NCBI GenBank assembly: GCA_016302185.1
Contig: JAEDOC010000028.1
Span: forward strand, 1 to 17,473
DNA: 17,473 nucleotides
From: Clostridium sp.
GTDB lineage: Bacteria > Bacillota > Clostridia > Lachnospirales > Lachnospiraceae
Direction: 5' to 3'
The notes beneath the pieces were generated by a model that saw only the letters and a program-made list of their open reading frames with translations, was not told the origin of the DNA and did no database searches. The position numbers and the translations under genes were made by a program. Position 1 is the first letter of the stretch. Each line of letters starts with the position of its first letter. Shown one piece after another: positions 1 through 6,367 of the stretch.

Positions 1-95
1 TGGTGACGGGAAACTATATGATTTTTCGCCAGCCAGAAGGACTTGCCGGGGCCTGCAGAAGATTTGAGGAAACCTTTCGTTCTCTGACAGAATAG
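1..95 (+). CDS. 3' end of an unidentified upstream gene (partial)
   Basis: An open frame enters from the left edge (first whole codon at position 3) and ends at a TAG at 93-95, giving about 30 C-terminal residues that end in ...RRFEETFRSLTE. The fragment is mixed charged and amphipathic and looks like a soluble helical C-terminus. It is too short for me to assign a family. A good intrinsic terminator lies 26 bases after its stop, which supports a real gene ending here. It belongs to a transcription unit separate from the uronate genes. Confidence 0.5.
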   Translation, partial: VTGNYMIFRQPEGLAGACRRFEETFRSLTE

Positions 96-120
96 CTGCC
101 GAAACAGCGGACATTCAAGA

Positions 121-163
121 TTCCGGAGCTGCCTTGAAAATAGGATAGTTCCGGGATTTTTTT
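121..163 (+). terminator. Rho-independent terminator after the upstream gene
   Basis: The arms CCGGAGCT (123-130) and AGTTCCGG (147-154) pair with one G-U wobble. The stem can be extended by two weaker pairs and is followed by a run of seven T (157-163). The loop is 16 nt, longer than ideal. It separates the upstream gene from the kduI promoter, whose -35 begins two bases after the T run. Confidence 0.7.
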
Positions 164-164
164 G

Positions 165-193
165 TTGCATTCTCAGGGTTTTAGTGATATGAT
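165..193 (+). promoter_or_regulatory. Promoter of the kduI operon
   Basis: The -35 is TTGCAT (165-170), the spacer is exactly 17 bp, and the -10 is TATGAT (188-193), preceded by a TG at 185-186 (extended -10). Transcription should start near 200, inside or just before the operator at 203-212. It is a typical vegetative sigma-A promoter and the only strong one seen before kduI-kduD-kdgA-gntR-uxuA-uxuB. Confidence 0.75.
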
Positions 194-202
194 GAAACTG
201 AG

Positions 203-212
203 TAACATGTTA
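203..212. promoter_or_regulatory. Palindromic operator at the kduI promoter
   Basis: TAACATGTTA is a perfect 10-bp palindrome placed over the predicted start site, where a bound repressor would block transcription. The same core recurs twice at the dctP promoter (6276-6287 and 6310-6321). GntR-family FCD regulators usually bind short palindromes of this kind, and one is encoded in this operon (2735-3406). That this protein is the binder is inference. Confidence 0.65.
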
Positions 213-240
213 GTTTAACTTGAGTTGATATTTTGAGAAA

Positions 241-246
241 AGGAGG
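241..246 (+). promoter_or_regulatory. RBS that fixes the kduI start
   Basis: AGGAGG lies 7 nt before a GTG at 254. A possible TTG start at 233 lies upstream of this RBS and has no Shine-Dalgarno of its own. The GTG is therefore preferred. Confidence 0.8.
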
Positions 247-253
247 ACTGTCT

Positions 254-1096
254 GTGGATATCCGTTATTCTGCAAACCAGAAGGATGTGAAGCGCTACAC
301 GACAGAGGAGCTGCGTAAGGAATTTCTGATTACCGGCTTGTATCAGCCGGATAAGGTAGTGGCTGTCTATTCCCACATTGACAGGATGGTTACGTTTGGA
401 TGCATGCCGGTAACCAGGGCCGTTTCTCTGGATGACGGGATTGATTGCTGGAAAAATTTCGGTACGCATTATATTCTGGAGAGAAGAGAGATTGGCATTT
501 TTAATATCGGAGGGAAAGGGCAGATTCAGGTTGACGGCGTAAGCTATGAACTGGACTATAAGGATTGCCTGTATATTACCATGGGAGCGAAGGAGGTTCT
601 CTTCTCGTCAGAGAATCCGGAACATCCGGCGAAGTTCTATATGGTCAGTGCACCGGCTCATACCTCTTATGAGACAAAGCTTTTGACCTTGAAGGATGCG
701 GCCAAGAGACCGCTGGGCACTGTGGCCGGATGCAACCGCCGCGTAATTAATCAGTTTATTCATCCGGATGTGTTAAAGACCTGCCAGCTCTGTATGGGTA
801 TGACGGTTCTGGAAGAGGGCAGTGTATGGAATACCATGCCGGCCCATACGCATGAGCGCCGGATGGAGATCTATACGTACTTTGAAATTCCCGAGGATCA
901 GGTGGTGTTCCATTTTATGGGAGAACCGGGAGAGACAAGACATCTGGTGATGAAGAATGAGGAAGCCGTGATTTCTCCGTCCTGGTCGATTCATGCCGGT
1001 GCAGGTACCTCCAACTATACGTTCATCTGGGCGATGGGAGGAGAAAACCAGGAGTTTGACGATATGGACGGCATGAAGCCTTCGGAGCTTTTGTAA
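254..1096 (+). CDS. kduI: 5-keto-4-deoxyuronate isomerase (KduI)
   Basis: This cytosolic cupin-type metalloenzyme isomerises 5-keto-4-deoxyuronate, the product of unsaturated uronates released by polysaccharide lyases, to 3-deoxy-D-glycero-2,5-hexodiulosonate, the substrate of KduD. From the GTG at 254 it has 280 residues, the family's usual length of about 278, and starts MDIRYSAN like E. coli KduI. The zinc site is intact: His198, His200 and Glu205 in the PAHTHERRME block, and His247 in SIHAG. Other family signatures visible are VYSHIDR, ILERREIGIFNIGG and NTMPAHTHERR. It is the first gene of the operon, directly downstream of the operator, and 46 bp before kduD. A longer reading from TTG 233 would add seven residues encoded over the RBS and is unlikely. 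The family call is very secure. Confidence 0.95.
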   Translation: MDIRYSANQKDVKRYTTEELRKEFLITGLYQPDKVVAVYSHIDRMVTFGCMPVTRAVSLDDGIDCWKNFGTHYILERREIGIFNIGGKGQIQVDGVSYELDYKDCLYITMGAKEVLFSSENPEHPAKFYMVSAPAHTSYETKLLTLKDAAKRPLGTVAGCNRRVINQFIHPDVLKTCQLCMGMTVLEEGSVWNTMPAHTHERRMEIYTYFEIPEDQVVFHFMGEPGETRHLVMKNEEAVISPSWSIHAGAGTSNYTFIWAMGGENQEFDDMDGMKPSELL

Positions 1097-1142
1097 AACG
1101 GAAGACCGCTGCAAAGCAGGGACTGAAAAGAGAGGTATAGAA

Positions 1143-1937
1143 ATGCAGGATTTATTTTCATTAGAGGGTAAGGTAGCGCTGGTGACCGGTGCGGCTTACG
1201 GAATTGGCTATGCGATTGCCAAAGCCTATGCCGAGGCAGGTGCCACCATCGTCTTTAACTGCAGCCGTCAGGCAACAGTGGACAGAGGTCTGGCTGCTTA
1301 TGAGAAGGACGGTATCAAGGCCCGCGGCTATGTCTGCGACGTGACGAACGAGGATGATGTTCAGCGGATGGTAGCGCAGATCGAAGCAGAGGTAGGCCCC
1401 ATTGATATTCTGGTGAACAACGCCGGAATTATCAAACGAATCCCCATGACAGAGATGAGTGCAGAGGAGTTCCGGCGTGTGATCGATGTGGATCTGAACG
1501 GCCCGTTTATCGTGTCTAAGGCAGTGATTCCGTCGATGATTAAGCGCGGCGGCGGAAAAATTATCAATATCTGCTCCATGATGTCGGAGCTGGGCCGCGA
1601 GACGGTTTCTGCTTATGCAGCAGCGAAGGGCGGTTTAAAGATGCTGACGAAGAATATTGCTTCGGAGTATGGTGAGTATAATATCCAGTGCAACGGCATC
1701 GGACCGGGCTACATTGCGACGGAGCAGACAGCACCGCTTCGTGAGCGTCAGGCGGACGGCTCCCGTCATCCGTTTGATAAGTTTATTATTTCCAAGACTC
1801 CGGCAGCGCGCTGGGGAGAATCGGAGGATCTGGCCGGTCCGGCAGTATTCCTGGCTTCTAAGGCCTCTGATTTTGTGAATGGCCACATCCTGTATGTGGA
1901 CGGCGGCATTCTGGCTTATATCGGAAAACAGCCGTAA
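1143..1937 (+). CDS. kduD: SDR reductase: 2-dehydro-3-deoxy-D-gluconate 5-dehydrogenase (KduD) / gluconate 5-dehydrogenase type
   Basis: This classical short-chain dehydrogenase has 264 residues. The cofactor motif TGAAYGIG lies at residues 15-22, followed by NNAG. The catalytic residues are Ser145, Tyr158 and Lys162 (YAAAK). Next to kduI, its expected job is the NAD(P)H-linked reduction of 3-deoxy-hexodiulosonate to 2-keto-3-deoxygluconate. From memory the protein is closer to the streptococcal gluconate 5-dehydrogenase / DhuD type (shared ICSMMSELGRETVSAYAAAK-like stretch, a DGSRHPFD insert, an AYIGKQP end) than to E. coli KduD, which lacks the insert and the tail. The precise substrate (diketo acid or 5-ketogluconate) is therefore inferred from context. 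The RBS is an AGAGAGG-like sequence before ATG 1143. It sits in the kduI-kduD-kdgA order expected of a unit for unsaturated uronates. Confidence 0.88.
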   Translation: MQDLFSLEGKVALVTGAAYGIGYAIAKAYAEAGATIVFNCSRQATVDRGLAAYEKDGIKARGYVCDVTNEDDVQRMVAQIEAEVGPIDILVNNAGIIKRIPMTEMSAEEFRRVIDVDLNGPFIVSKAVIPSMIKRGGGKIINICSMMSELGRETVSAYAAAKGGLKMLTKNIASEYGEYNIQCNGIGPGYIATEQTAPLRERQADGSRHPFDKFIISKTPAARWGESEDLAGPAVFLASKASDFVNGHILYVDGGILAYIGKQP

Positions 1938-1994
1938 ACAGTGAGGTAGTTATAAGAAGTTTTAATAAATAAAATAAAAAAGGAGAAAAAAGAC

Positions 1995-2633
1995 ATGAAT
2001 GCAATTATTGAACAGCTTAGTTCCTATGGCGTGGTACCGGTTGTTGTATTAAATCGTGCAGAGGACGCAAAACCTCTGGCTGAGGCTCTGTGCAAAGGCG
2101 GACTTCCGTGTGCAGAGGTAACCTTCCGTACCGAGGCGGCAGAAGAGTCTATCCGCATTATGGCACAGGAGTTTCCGGAGATGATGGTTGGTGCTGGTAC
2201 CGTATTAACCATCGAGCAGGTGGATCGTGCTGTAGCTGCCGGTGCGAAGTTCATCGTAAGCCCGGGCTTTGATCCGGAAATCGTTGATTATTGTATCTCC
2301 AAAGAGATTCCGGTACTTCCGGGCTGCATTACCCCGTCTGAGGTTGCTCAGGCAGTGAAGAGAGGCTTAGAGGTTGTGAAGTTCTTCCCGGCAGAGCAGT
2401 TCGGCGGCGTGGCAACTATCAAGGCTCTGGCAGCTCCGTATACACAGATGAAGTTTATGCCGACCGGCGGTGTAAATGCGAAGAATCTGGAAAGCTACTT
2501 ATCCTTTAAGAAGATTGTTGCCTGCGGCGGAAGCTGGATGGTAAAGGGTGATTTAGTTGATGCAAAGGAATTTGGAAAGATTGAAGAGATGACCAAAGAA
2601 GCGGTAGAGCTGGTAAAGAAGATCCGCGGTTAA
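1995..2633 (+). CDS. kdgA: KHG/KDPG aldolase (class I, Eda family)
   Basis: This 212-residue TIM-barrel aldolase cleaves 2-keto-3-deoxy-6-phosphogluconate to pyruvate and glyceraldehyde-3-phosphate, the final step of uronate catabolism. The Schiff-base lysine is Lys129 in VVKFFPA, and the catalytic glutamate is Glu41 in AEVTFRT with Arg45. The phosphate-binding PTGGV and the GAGTV strand are present. The length matches E. coli Eda (213). A purine-rich RBS (AAGGAG near 1980) precedes ATG 1995. It lies 57 bp after kduD in an AT-rich gap with no visible terminator, so co-transcription is likely. The enzyme needs KDG kinase to supply KDPG, and no kinase gene is in this window. Confidence 0.95.
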   Translation: MNAIIEQLSSYGVVPVVVLNRAEDAKPLAEALCKGGLPCAEVTFRTEAAEESIRIMAQEFPEMMVGAGTVLTIEQVDRAVAAGAKFIVSPGFDPEIVDYCISKEIPVLPGCITPSEVAQAVKRGLEVVKFFPAEQFGGVATIKALAAPYTQMKFMPTGGVNAKNLESYLSFKKIVACGGSWMVKGDLVDAKEFGKIEEMTKEAVELVKKIRG

Positions 2634-2641
2634 TGCTTCGG

Positions 2642-2686
2642 TTTTCCTGAACAGATGGGGTTGGTTGCAATGAGTGTTCGGGAAAA
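2642..2686 (+). other. Intergenic inverted repeat between kdgA and gntR
   Basis: TTTTCCTGAAC (2642-2652) and GTTCGGGAAAA (2676-2686) form an 11-bp stem with one G-U pair and a 23-nt loop. There is no clean T run afterwards (TTGTTTATAA follows), so at best it is a weak attenuator on this strand. It could lower regulator expression relative to the enzymes or stabilise the kduI-kduD-kdgA message. The function is inferred. Confidence 0.4.
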
Positions 2687-2734
2687 TTGTTTATAAGGAA
2701 TCCGGATCATATGGCATGAATTGGAGGACAGCAG

Positions 2735-3406
2735 ATGGACAGAACACTGAATCGGGATACGTATGACAGATTTAAACAGGATATTATGAAGTTTGTCTTA
2801 AAACCGGGGGAACAGGTGTCTGCTGCCAAGCTGGCAGAGCGTTATCATGTCAGCCGGACTCCGGCCAGGGAAGCACTGGTACGGCTGGAGACGGAAGGGC
2901 TGGTGGATATTTTCCCTCAGTCCAAATCTGTGGTTTCCAGAATCAATATTCGAAGAGCAAAGCAGGAGTGGTTTATCCGCAGTACACTGGAGCTGGGAAT
3001 GGTGGATGACTTTTTTGAAAACCGGAAGGAGCAGGATATCGAACTTATGTCTGCTTATAACCGGCAGATGGAGGAACTGAAGAGTCAGCCGCCAACGCAT
3101 GACTCTGTGTACCGGTATCTGGCCTGTGATAATGATTTTCACGCGGTTACCTATATGGTAGCCGGTCAGGGACTGGCAGCAACGGTTATCTCGGGTACGA
3201 TGACCCATTATAACAGGATCCGTCTTCTGGTGGATTTGGAGACCGTGTTTAAAGACAGAACTCTTCATACGCATGATCAGCTGGTGGAATATGCACGGAA
3301 TGGAGACAAGGAACATTACAGAGAGCTGTTAAAACAGCACCTGGATTACATTATCAGCGATATTGAGCTGATGAGTAAAATGTATCCGGATTATTTTGAG
3401 GTGTAA
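2735..3406 (+). CDS. GntR-family transcriptional regulator, FCD (FadR-type) subfamily
   Basis: This 223-residue DNA-binding protein has an N-terminal winged helix at about residues 8-70; the segment AAKLAERYHVSRTPAREALV is the typical GntR recognition region. An all-helical FCD effector domain follows (about 75-215). The FCD metal site is visible: Asp132 and His136 in DNDFH, His180 in HTHDQ, and His202 in KQHLDY. FCD regulators usually sense small organic acids, and UxuR, ExuR and similar proteins of this subfamily control hexuronate genes. Lying between kdgA and uxuA, it is the obvious candidate local regulator binding the ACATGT-centred palindromes at 203-212, 6276-6287 and 6310-6321; the inducer would be a uronate intermediate. 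Both are inference. The GGAGG at 2723-2727 precedes ATG 2735. The gene symbol is left blank because orthology to uxuR or exuR cannot be shown here. Confidence 0.92.
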   Translation: MDRTLNRDTYDRFKQDIMKFVLKPGEQVSAAKLAERYHVSRTPAREALVRLETEGLVDIFPQSKSVVSRINIRRAKQEWFIRSTLELGMVDDFFENRKEQDIELMSAYNRQMEELKSQPPTHDSVYRYLACDNDFHAVTYMVAGQGLAATVISGTMTHYNRIRLLVDLETVFKDRTLHTHDQLVEYARNGDKEHYRELLKQHLDYIISDIELMSKMYPDYFEV

Positions 3407-3423
3407 ACTACAAACATTATAAA
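3396..3423 (+). promoter_or_regulatory. Possible weak internal promoter before uxuA
   Basis: TTGAGG (3396-3401), a 16-bp spacer and TATAAA (3418-3423) lie across the end of gntR, upstream of the uxuA RBS (AGGAGG, 3438-3443). The match is moderate and no operator copy is present. uxuA may depend only on read-through from the kduI promoter. Confidence 0.25.
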
Positions 3424-3451
3424 TTGTAAAGATAATAGGAGGAATTTTATT

Positions 3452-4519
3452 ATGGAAATGACATTACGCTGGTACGGACCGGGTTATGACAGTGTAACCC
3501 TGGAGCAGATCAGACAGGTTCCGGGAGTAACAGGTGTTATTACCACACTTTACGGAACAAAGCCGGGCGAGGCCTGGAAGGCAGAGGATATCCGCGCACT
3601 GAAGAAGACGGTAGAGGATGCCGGATTAAAGCTGGTTGGTATCGAGTCTGTAAACGTAAGTGATGCGATTAAGATCGGCGGACCGGAGAGAGATGAGCAT
3701 ATCGCAAACTACATCACCACTCTGGAGCGCCTGGCAGCAGAAGATATCCGCATGGTATGCTACAACTTCATGCCGGTATTTGACTGGACCCGTTCTGAGC
3801 TGGCAAGAGTAAGACCGGATGGTTCCACTGTTCTGGCATACAATCAGGATGTTATTGACAAACTGGATCCGGATCATATGAAGGAGTCTGTAGAGGCAAT
3901 GTCCAACGGCTTTATTATGCCGGGCTGGGAGCCGGATCGTCTGGACAAGTTAAAAGAATTATTCGATATGTACAAGGATATCGATGAGGATAAGCTGTTC
4001 AACAATCTGGTATACTTCCTTGAGGCGATTGGACCGACCTGTGAGAAGTACGATATCAAGATGGGTATCCATCCGGATGATCCGGCATGGCCGATCTTCG
4101 GACTTCCGCGTATCGTGACCGGCAAGGAGAAGATTGTGAAGCTGTTAAAGGCAGTAGACAAGCCGTATAACGGTATTACTCTGTGTACCGGTTCTCTGGG
4201 ATCCAACCAGAACAACGATATTCCGGATATCATCCGCGCATGCAAGGGCAGAATTCCGTTTGCGCATGTAAGAAACTTAAAATACAACTCTCCGCGTGAT
4301 TTCGAAGAGGCAGCTCATGTTTCCTCTGATGGTTCTATGGATATGTATGCGATTATGAAGGCACTGGATGATATCGGATTTGACGGTGCAATCCGTCCGG
4401 ATCACGGCCGTATGATCTGGGGTGAAAATGCTATGCCGGGCTACGGTCTGTATGACAGAGCTCTTGGCGCCACCTATCTGTTAGGCCTCTGGGAAGCAAT
4501 CCAGAAAGAGAAACAGTAA
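3452..4519 (+). CDS. uxuA: Mannonate dehydratase (UxuA)
   Basis: This enzyme dehydrates D-mannonate to 2-keto-3-deoxygluconate in the glucuronate branch and acts as a cytosolic TIM-barrel enzyme dependent on Mn2+ or a similar ion. The 355-residue protein begins MEMTLRWYGPGYD and carries the family blocks ITTLYGT, CYNFMPVFDWTR, MGIHPDDPAWPIFGLPRI, LCTGSLGS, HVRN and RPDHGR. The expected metal ligands are His207, Cys245, His272 and Asp317, all present. The length is close to the short Gram-positive form; E. coli UxuA is longer (about 394). An excellent RBS (AGGAGG, 3438-3443) precedes ATG 3452. It is followed 40 bp later by the uxuB start, matching the pathway order in reverse (reductase, then dehydratase). 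Confidence 0.96.
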   Translation: MEMTLRWYGPGYDSVTLEQIRQVPGVTGVITTLYGTKPGEAWKAEDIRALKKTVEDAGLKLVGIESVNVSDAIKIGGPERDEHIANYITTLERLAAEDIRMVCYNFMPVFDWTRSELARVRPDGSTVLAYNQDVIDKLDPDHMKESVEAMSNGFIMPGWEPDRLDKLKELFDMYKDIDEDKLFNNLVYFLEAIGPTCEKYDIKMGIHPDDPAWPIFGLPRIVTGKEKIVKLLKAVDKPYNGITLCTGSLGSNQNNDIPDIIRACKGRIPFAHVRNLKYNSPRDFEEAAHVSSDGSMDMYAIMKALDDIGFDGAIRPDHGRMIWGENAMPGYGLYDRALGATYLLGLWEAIQKEKQ

Positions 4520-4544
4520 AACAATGGAACGGGCCGTATCGGCT

Positions 4545-4551
4545 CAGGAGG
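4545..4551 (+). promoter_or_regulatory. RBS that fixes the uxuB start
   Basis: CAGGAGG lies 8 nt before ATG 4560. An in-frame ATG at 4524 would place this sequence inside the coding region and lacks its own RBS, so 4560 is preferred. Confidence 0.8.
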
Positions 4552-4559
4552 TTTTTATC

Positions 4560-6167
4560 ATGAAATTAACAATTGAGGGTCTGAAGGACAAAAAAGCCTG
4601 GGACGAGGCTGGAATTGTACTTCCGTCCTACGATGTGGCAGCAGTAGCTGAGAAGACAAAAAAGGCACCGGTATGGGTGCATTTCGGTGTAGGTAATATT
4701 TTCCGTATCTTTATTGGAGGTTTGCAGGATAAGCTGCTTTCTTCCGGTGAGACGGATAAGGGTATTATCTGTGCGGAAACCTTTGACTATGACATTGTTA
4801 ACAAGATCTATGATCCGTATGACAATCTGGTTCTGGCTGTTACCTTAAAGGCAGACGGCTCCACCAGCCGTCAGGTGCTTGGCTCTCTATCTGAGGCAAT
4901 TCGTGCCTGCAGCGCAGAGGAGGCTTCCTGGAACCGCTTAAAGACCATCTTTACCGATCCGGGACTTCAGATGATTTCCTTTACTATTACCGAAAAGGGC
5001 TATGCATTAAAGGGCGCTGACGGAAATTATTTCCCGTTTGTAGCGGCTGATCTGGAGAAGGGACCGTCCGCACCGACCGGAGCGATGGCTGTTGTCTGTG
5101 CACTTTTATATGAGCGTTATCAGAAGGGTCAGCTTCCGCTGGCAGTGGTAAGTATGGATAACTGCTCTCACAACGGTGAGAAGCTTCAGACCTCCATCAC
5201 CACCGTTGCAAAGGAGTGGGCAGCCAGAGGACTGGTGGAAGAGGGCTTTCTGGCTTATCTGGCAGATGAGTCTAAGATTACCTTCCCGTGGTCAATGATT
5301 GATAAGATTACCCCTCGTCCCAGCACAGAGATTGCGGACGAGCTGGAAGCTGCCGGTATCGAGAGCATGCATCCTGTCATCACGGAGAAGAAAACCTATA
5401 TTGCACCGTTTGTGAACGCAGAGGGACCGCAGTATCTGGTAATTGAGGACAAGTTCCCGAATGGACGTCCGGCACTGGAGAAGGCCGGTGTCTACATGAC
5501 CGACCGCAACACTGTAAATGAAGTAGAAAGAATGAAAGTTACCACCTGCTTGAATCCGCTGCATACCGGCCTGGCAGTCTATGGCTGTCTGCTGGGTTAT
5601 ACCTCCATCGCGGCAGAGATGGCTGATACGGAGCTTAAAAAACTGGTTTACGGTATCGGACCGGGCGAGGGCATGGAAGTGGTATGTGATCCGGGCATTC
5701 TGTCTCCGGAAAGCTTTGTAAAAGAAGTAATCGAGCAGCGTCTTCCGAATAAATTCATTCCGGATACACCGCAGCGTATTGCCTGCGATACCTCTCAGAA
5801 GGTTGGTATCCGTTACGGTGAGACGATCAAGTCCTATGTTGCAAAGTATGGCAGCGCTGAGAAGTTAAATTATGTTCCGCTGGCAATCGCCGGCTGGCTG
5901 CGTTACCTGCTGGCAGTGGATGACGAAGGCAAAGAATTCGAGCTGTCTCCGGATCCGATGCTGGGTGAGCTGAGAGAAGCTCTGGCCGGTGTGGAACTGG
6001 GCAAACCGGAGAGTCTGGAAGATAAGGCAAAGGCAATTCTGTCCAATGCCAATATCTTTGGCAGCAACTTATATGAGGCAGGTCTGGGTGAGAAGATCGA
6101 GGGTATGCTTCGGGAAGAGCTGGCAGGACCGGGAGCGGTTCGTGCTACTCTGGTAAAATACGTGTAA
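4560..6167 (+). CDS. uxuB: Mannitol dehydrogenase-family hexuronate reductase (fructuronate reductase, UxuB-like)
   Basis: The protein has 535 residues from ATG 4560. The N-terminal Rossmann region shows HFGVGNIFR, and the central MDH-family signature SMDNCSHNG is present. The catalytic block RMKVTTCLNPLHTGLA gives Lys326, Asn332 and His335. The role inferred from family and from uxuA next door is NADH-linked reduction of fructuronate to mannonate. It is longer than E. coli UxuB (about 486), and the Lys-Asn spacing is one residue longer than I recall for characterised enzymes (K-x5-N here, K-x4-N there), marking a distinct Firmicute subgroup. No separate tagaturonate reductase (UxaB) is present although uxaA is, so this enzyme may serve both branches. 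It is the last gene of the first operon and a hairpin follows at 6222-6266. Confidence 0.88.
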   Translation: MKLTIEGLKDKKAWDEAGIVLPSYDVAAVAEKTKKAPVWVHFGVGNIFRIFIGGLQDKLLSSGETDKGIICAETFDYDIVNKIYDPYDNLVLAVTLKADGSTSRQVLGSLSEAIRACSAEEASWNRLKTIFTDPGLQMISFTITEKGYALKGADGNYFPFVAADLEKGPSAPTGAMAVVCALLYERYQKGQLPLAVVSMDNCSHNGEKLQTSITTVAKEWAARGLVEEGFLAYLADESKITFPWSMIDKITPRPSTEIADELEAAGIESMHPVITEKKTYIAPFVNAEGPQYLVIEDKFPNGRPALEKAGVYMTDRNTVNEVERMKVTTCLNPLHTGLAVYGCLLGYTSIAAEMADTELKKLVYGIGPGEGMEVVCDPGILSPESFVKEVIEQRLPNKFIPDTPQRIACDTSQKVGIRYGETIKSYVAKYGSAEKLNYVPLAIAGWLRYLLAVDDEGKEFELSPDPMLGELREALAGVELGKPESLEDKAKAILSNANIFGSNLYEAGLGEKIEGMLREELAGPGAVRATLVKYV

Positions 6168-6221
6168 AAACGTTTGATTTTGCCCTGACAAGGGGGAAAA
6201 GGACAACAGCATAACGGAAAA

Positions 6222-6266
6222 GGGAAAAGTGCACAAAAATCATACATGGATTTTGGCACTTTTTCC
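6222..6266 (+). terminator. Long terminator hairpin after uxuB
   Basis: GGGAAAAGTGC (6222-6232) pairs with GCACTTTTTCC (6256-6266) over 11 bp with one G-U wobble. The helix continues inward by further A-T pairs (6234-6241 with 6249-6255, with small bulges). The T run (6260-6264) lies inside the 3' arm, and the complementary A run allows termination from the other strand too. It ends 10 bp before the first dctP operator, isolating the transporter promoter from upstream transcription. Confidence 0.65.
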
Positions 6267-6275
6267 AGTATCCAA

Positions 6276-6287
6276 CTAACATGTCAG
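6276..6287. promoter_or_regulatory. Operator 1 at the dctP promoter
   Basis: CTAACATGTCAG is a near-perfect palindrome sharing the core AACATGT with the kduI operator. It occupies the spacer just upstream of the -10 at 6293. Its centre is 34 bp from that of operator 2. Confidence 0.65.
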
Positions 6288-6289
6288 TG

Positions 6290-6298
6290 TGATATAAT
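6290..6298 (+). promoter_or_regulatory. Extended -10 promoter of the dctPQM operon
   Basis: TGATATAAT contains a consensus -10, TATAAT (6293-6298), preceded by the extended TG (6290-6291). It is the same TGA-TAT-AT arrangement seen at kduI. No good -35 is found 16-18 bp upstream, so the extended -10 probably compensates or an activator helps. Transcription should start near 6305, between the two operators. Confidence 0.7.
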
Positions 6299-6309
6299 TA
6301 ATTTATCAA

Positions 6310-6321
6310 CTGGCATGTTAG
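6310..6321. promoter_or_regulatory. Operator 2 at the dctP promoter
   Basis: CTGGCATGTTAG, the third copy of the palindrome, lies just downstream of the predicted start site. Together with operator 1 the derived consensus is CTRRCATGTYAG. This downstream placement mirrors the kduI operator. Confidence 0.65.
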
Positions 6322-6367
6322 AATTTATGTAATTCTAATGCAAAAACAATCAGGGAGGAAACGTACA

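Noticed and set aside
2712..2718. TGGCATG just upstream of the gntR RBS, resembling the left half of operator 2
   Set aside because: The other half does not match and only seven bases agree, which is expected by chance; autoregulation through this site is not supported.
2798..3316. A 172-codon open frame on the - strand opposite gntR
   Set aside because: It is an antisense shadow of an intact FCD-type regulator; no promoter, RBS or domain supports it.
6178..6200. Short inverted repeat TTTTGCCCT / AGGGGGAAAA right after uxuB
   Set aside because: It contains a G-G mismatch and has an A run rather than a T run on the 3' side; the longer hairpin at 6222-6266 is the better terminator.
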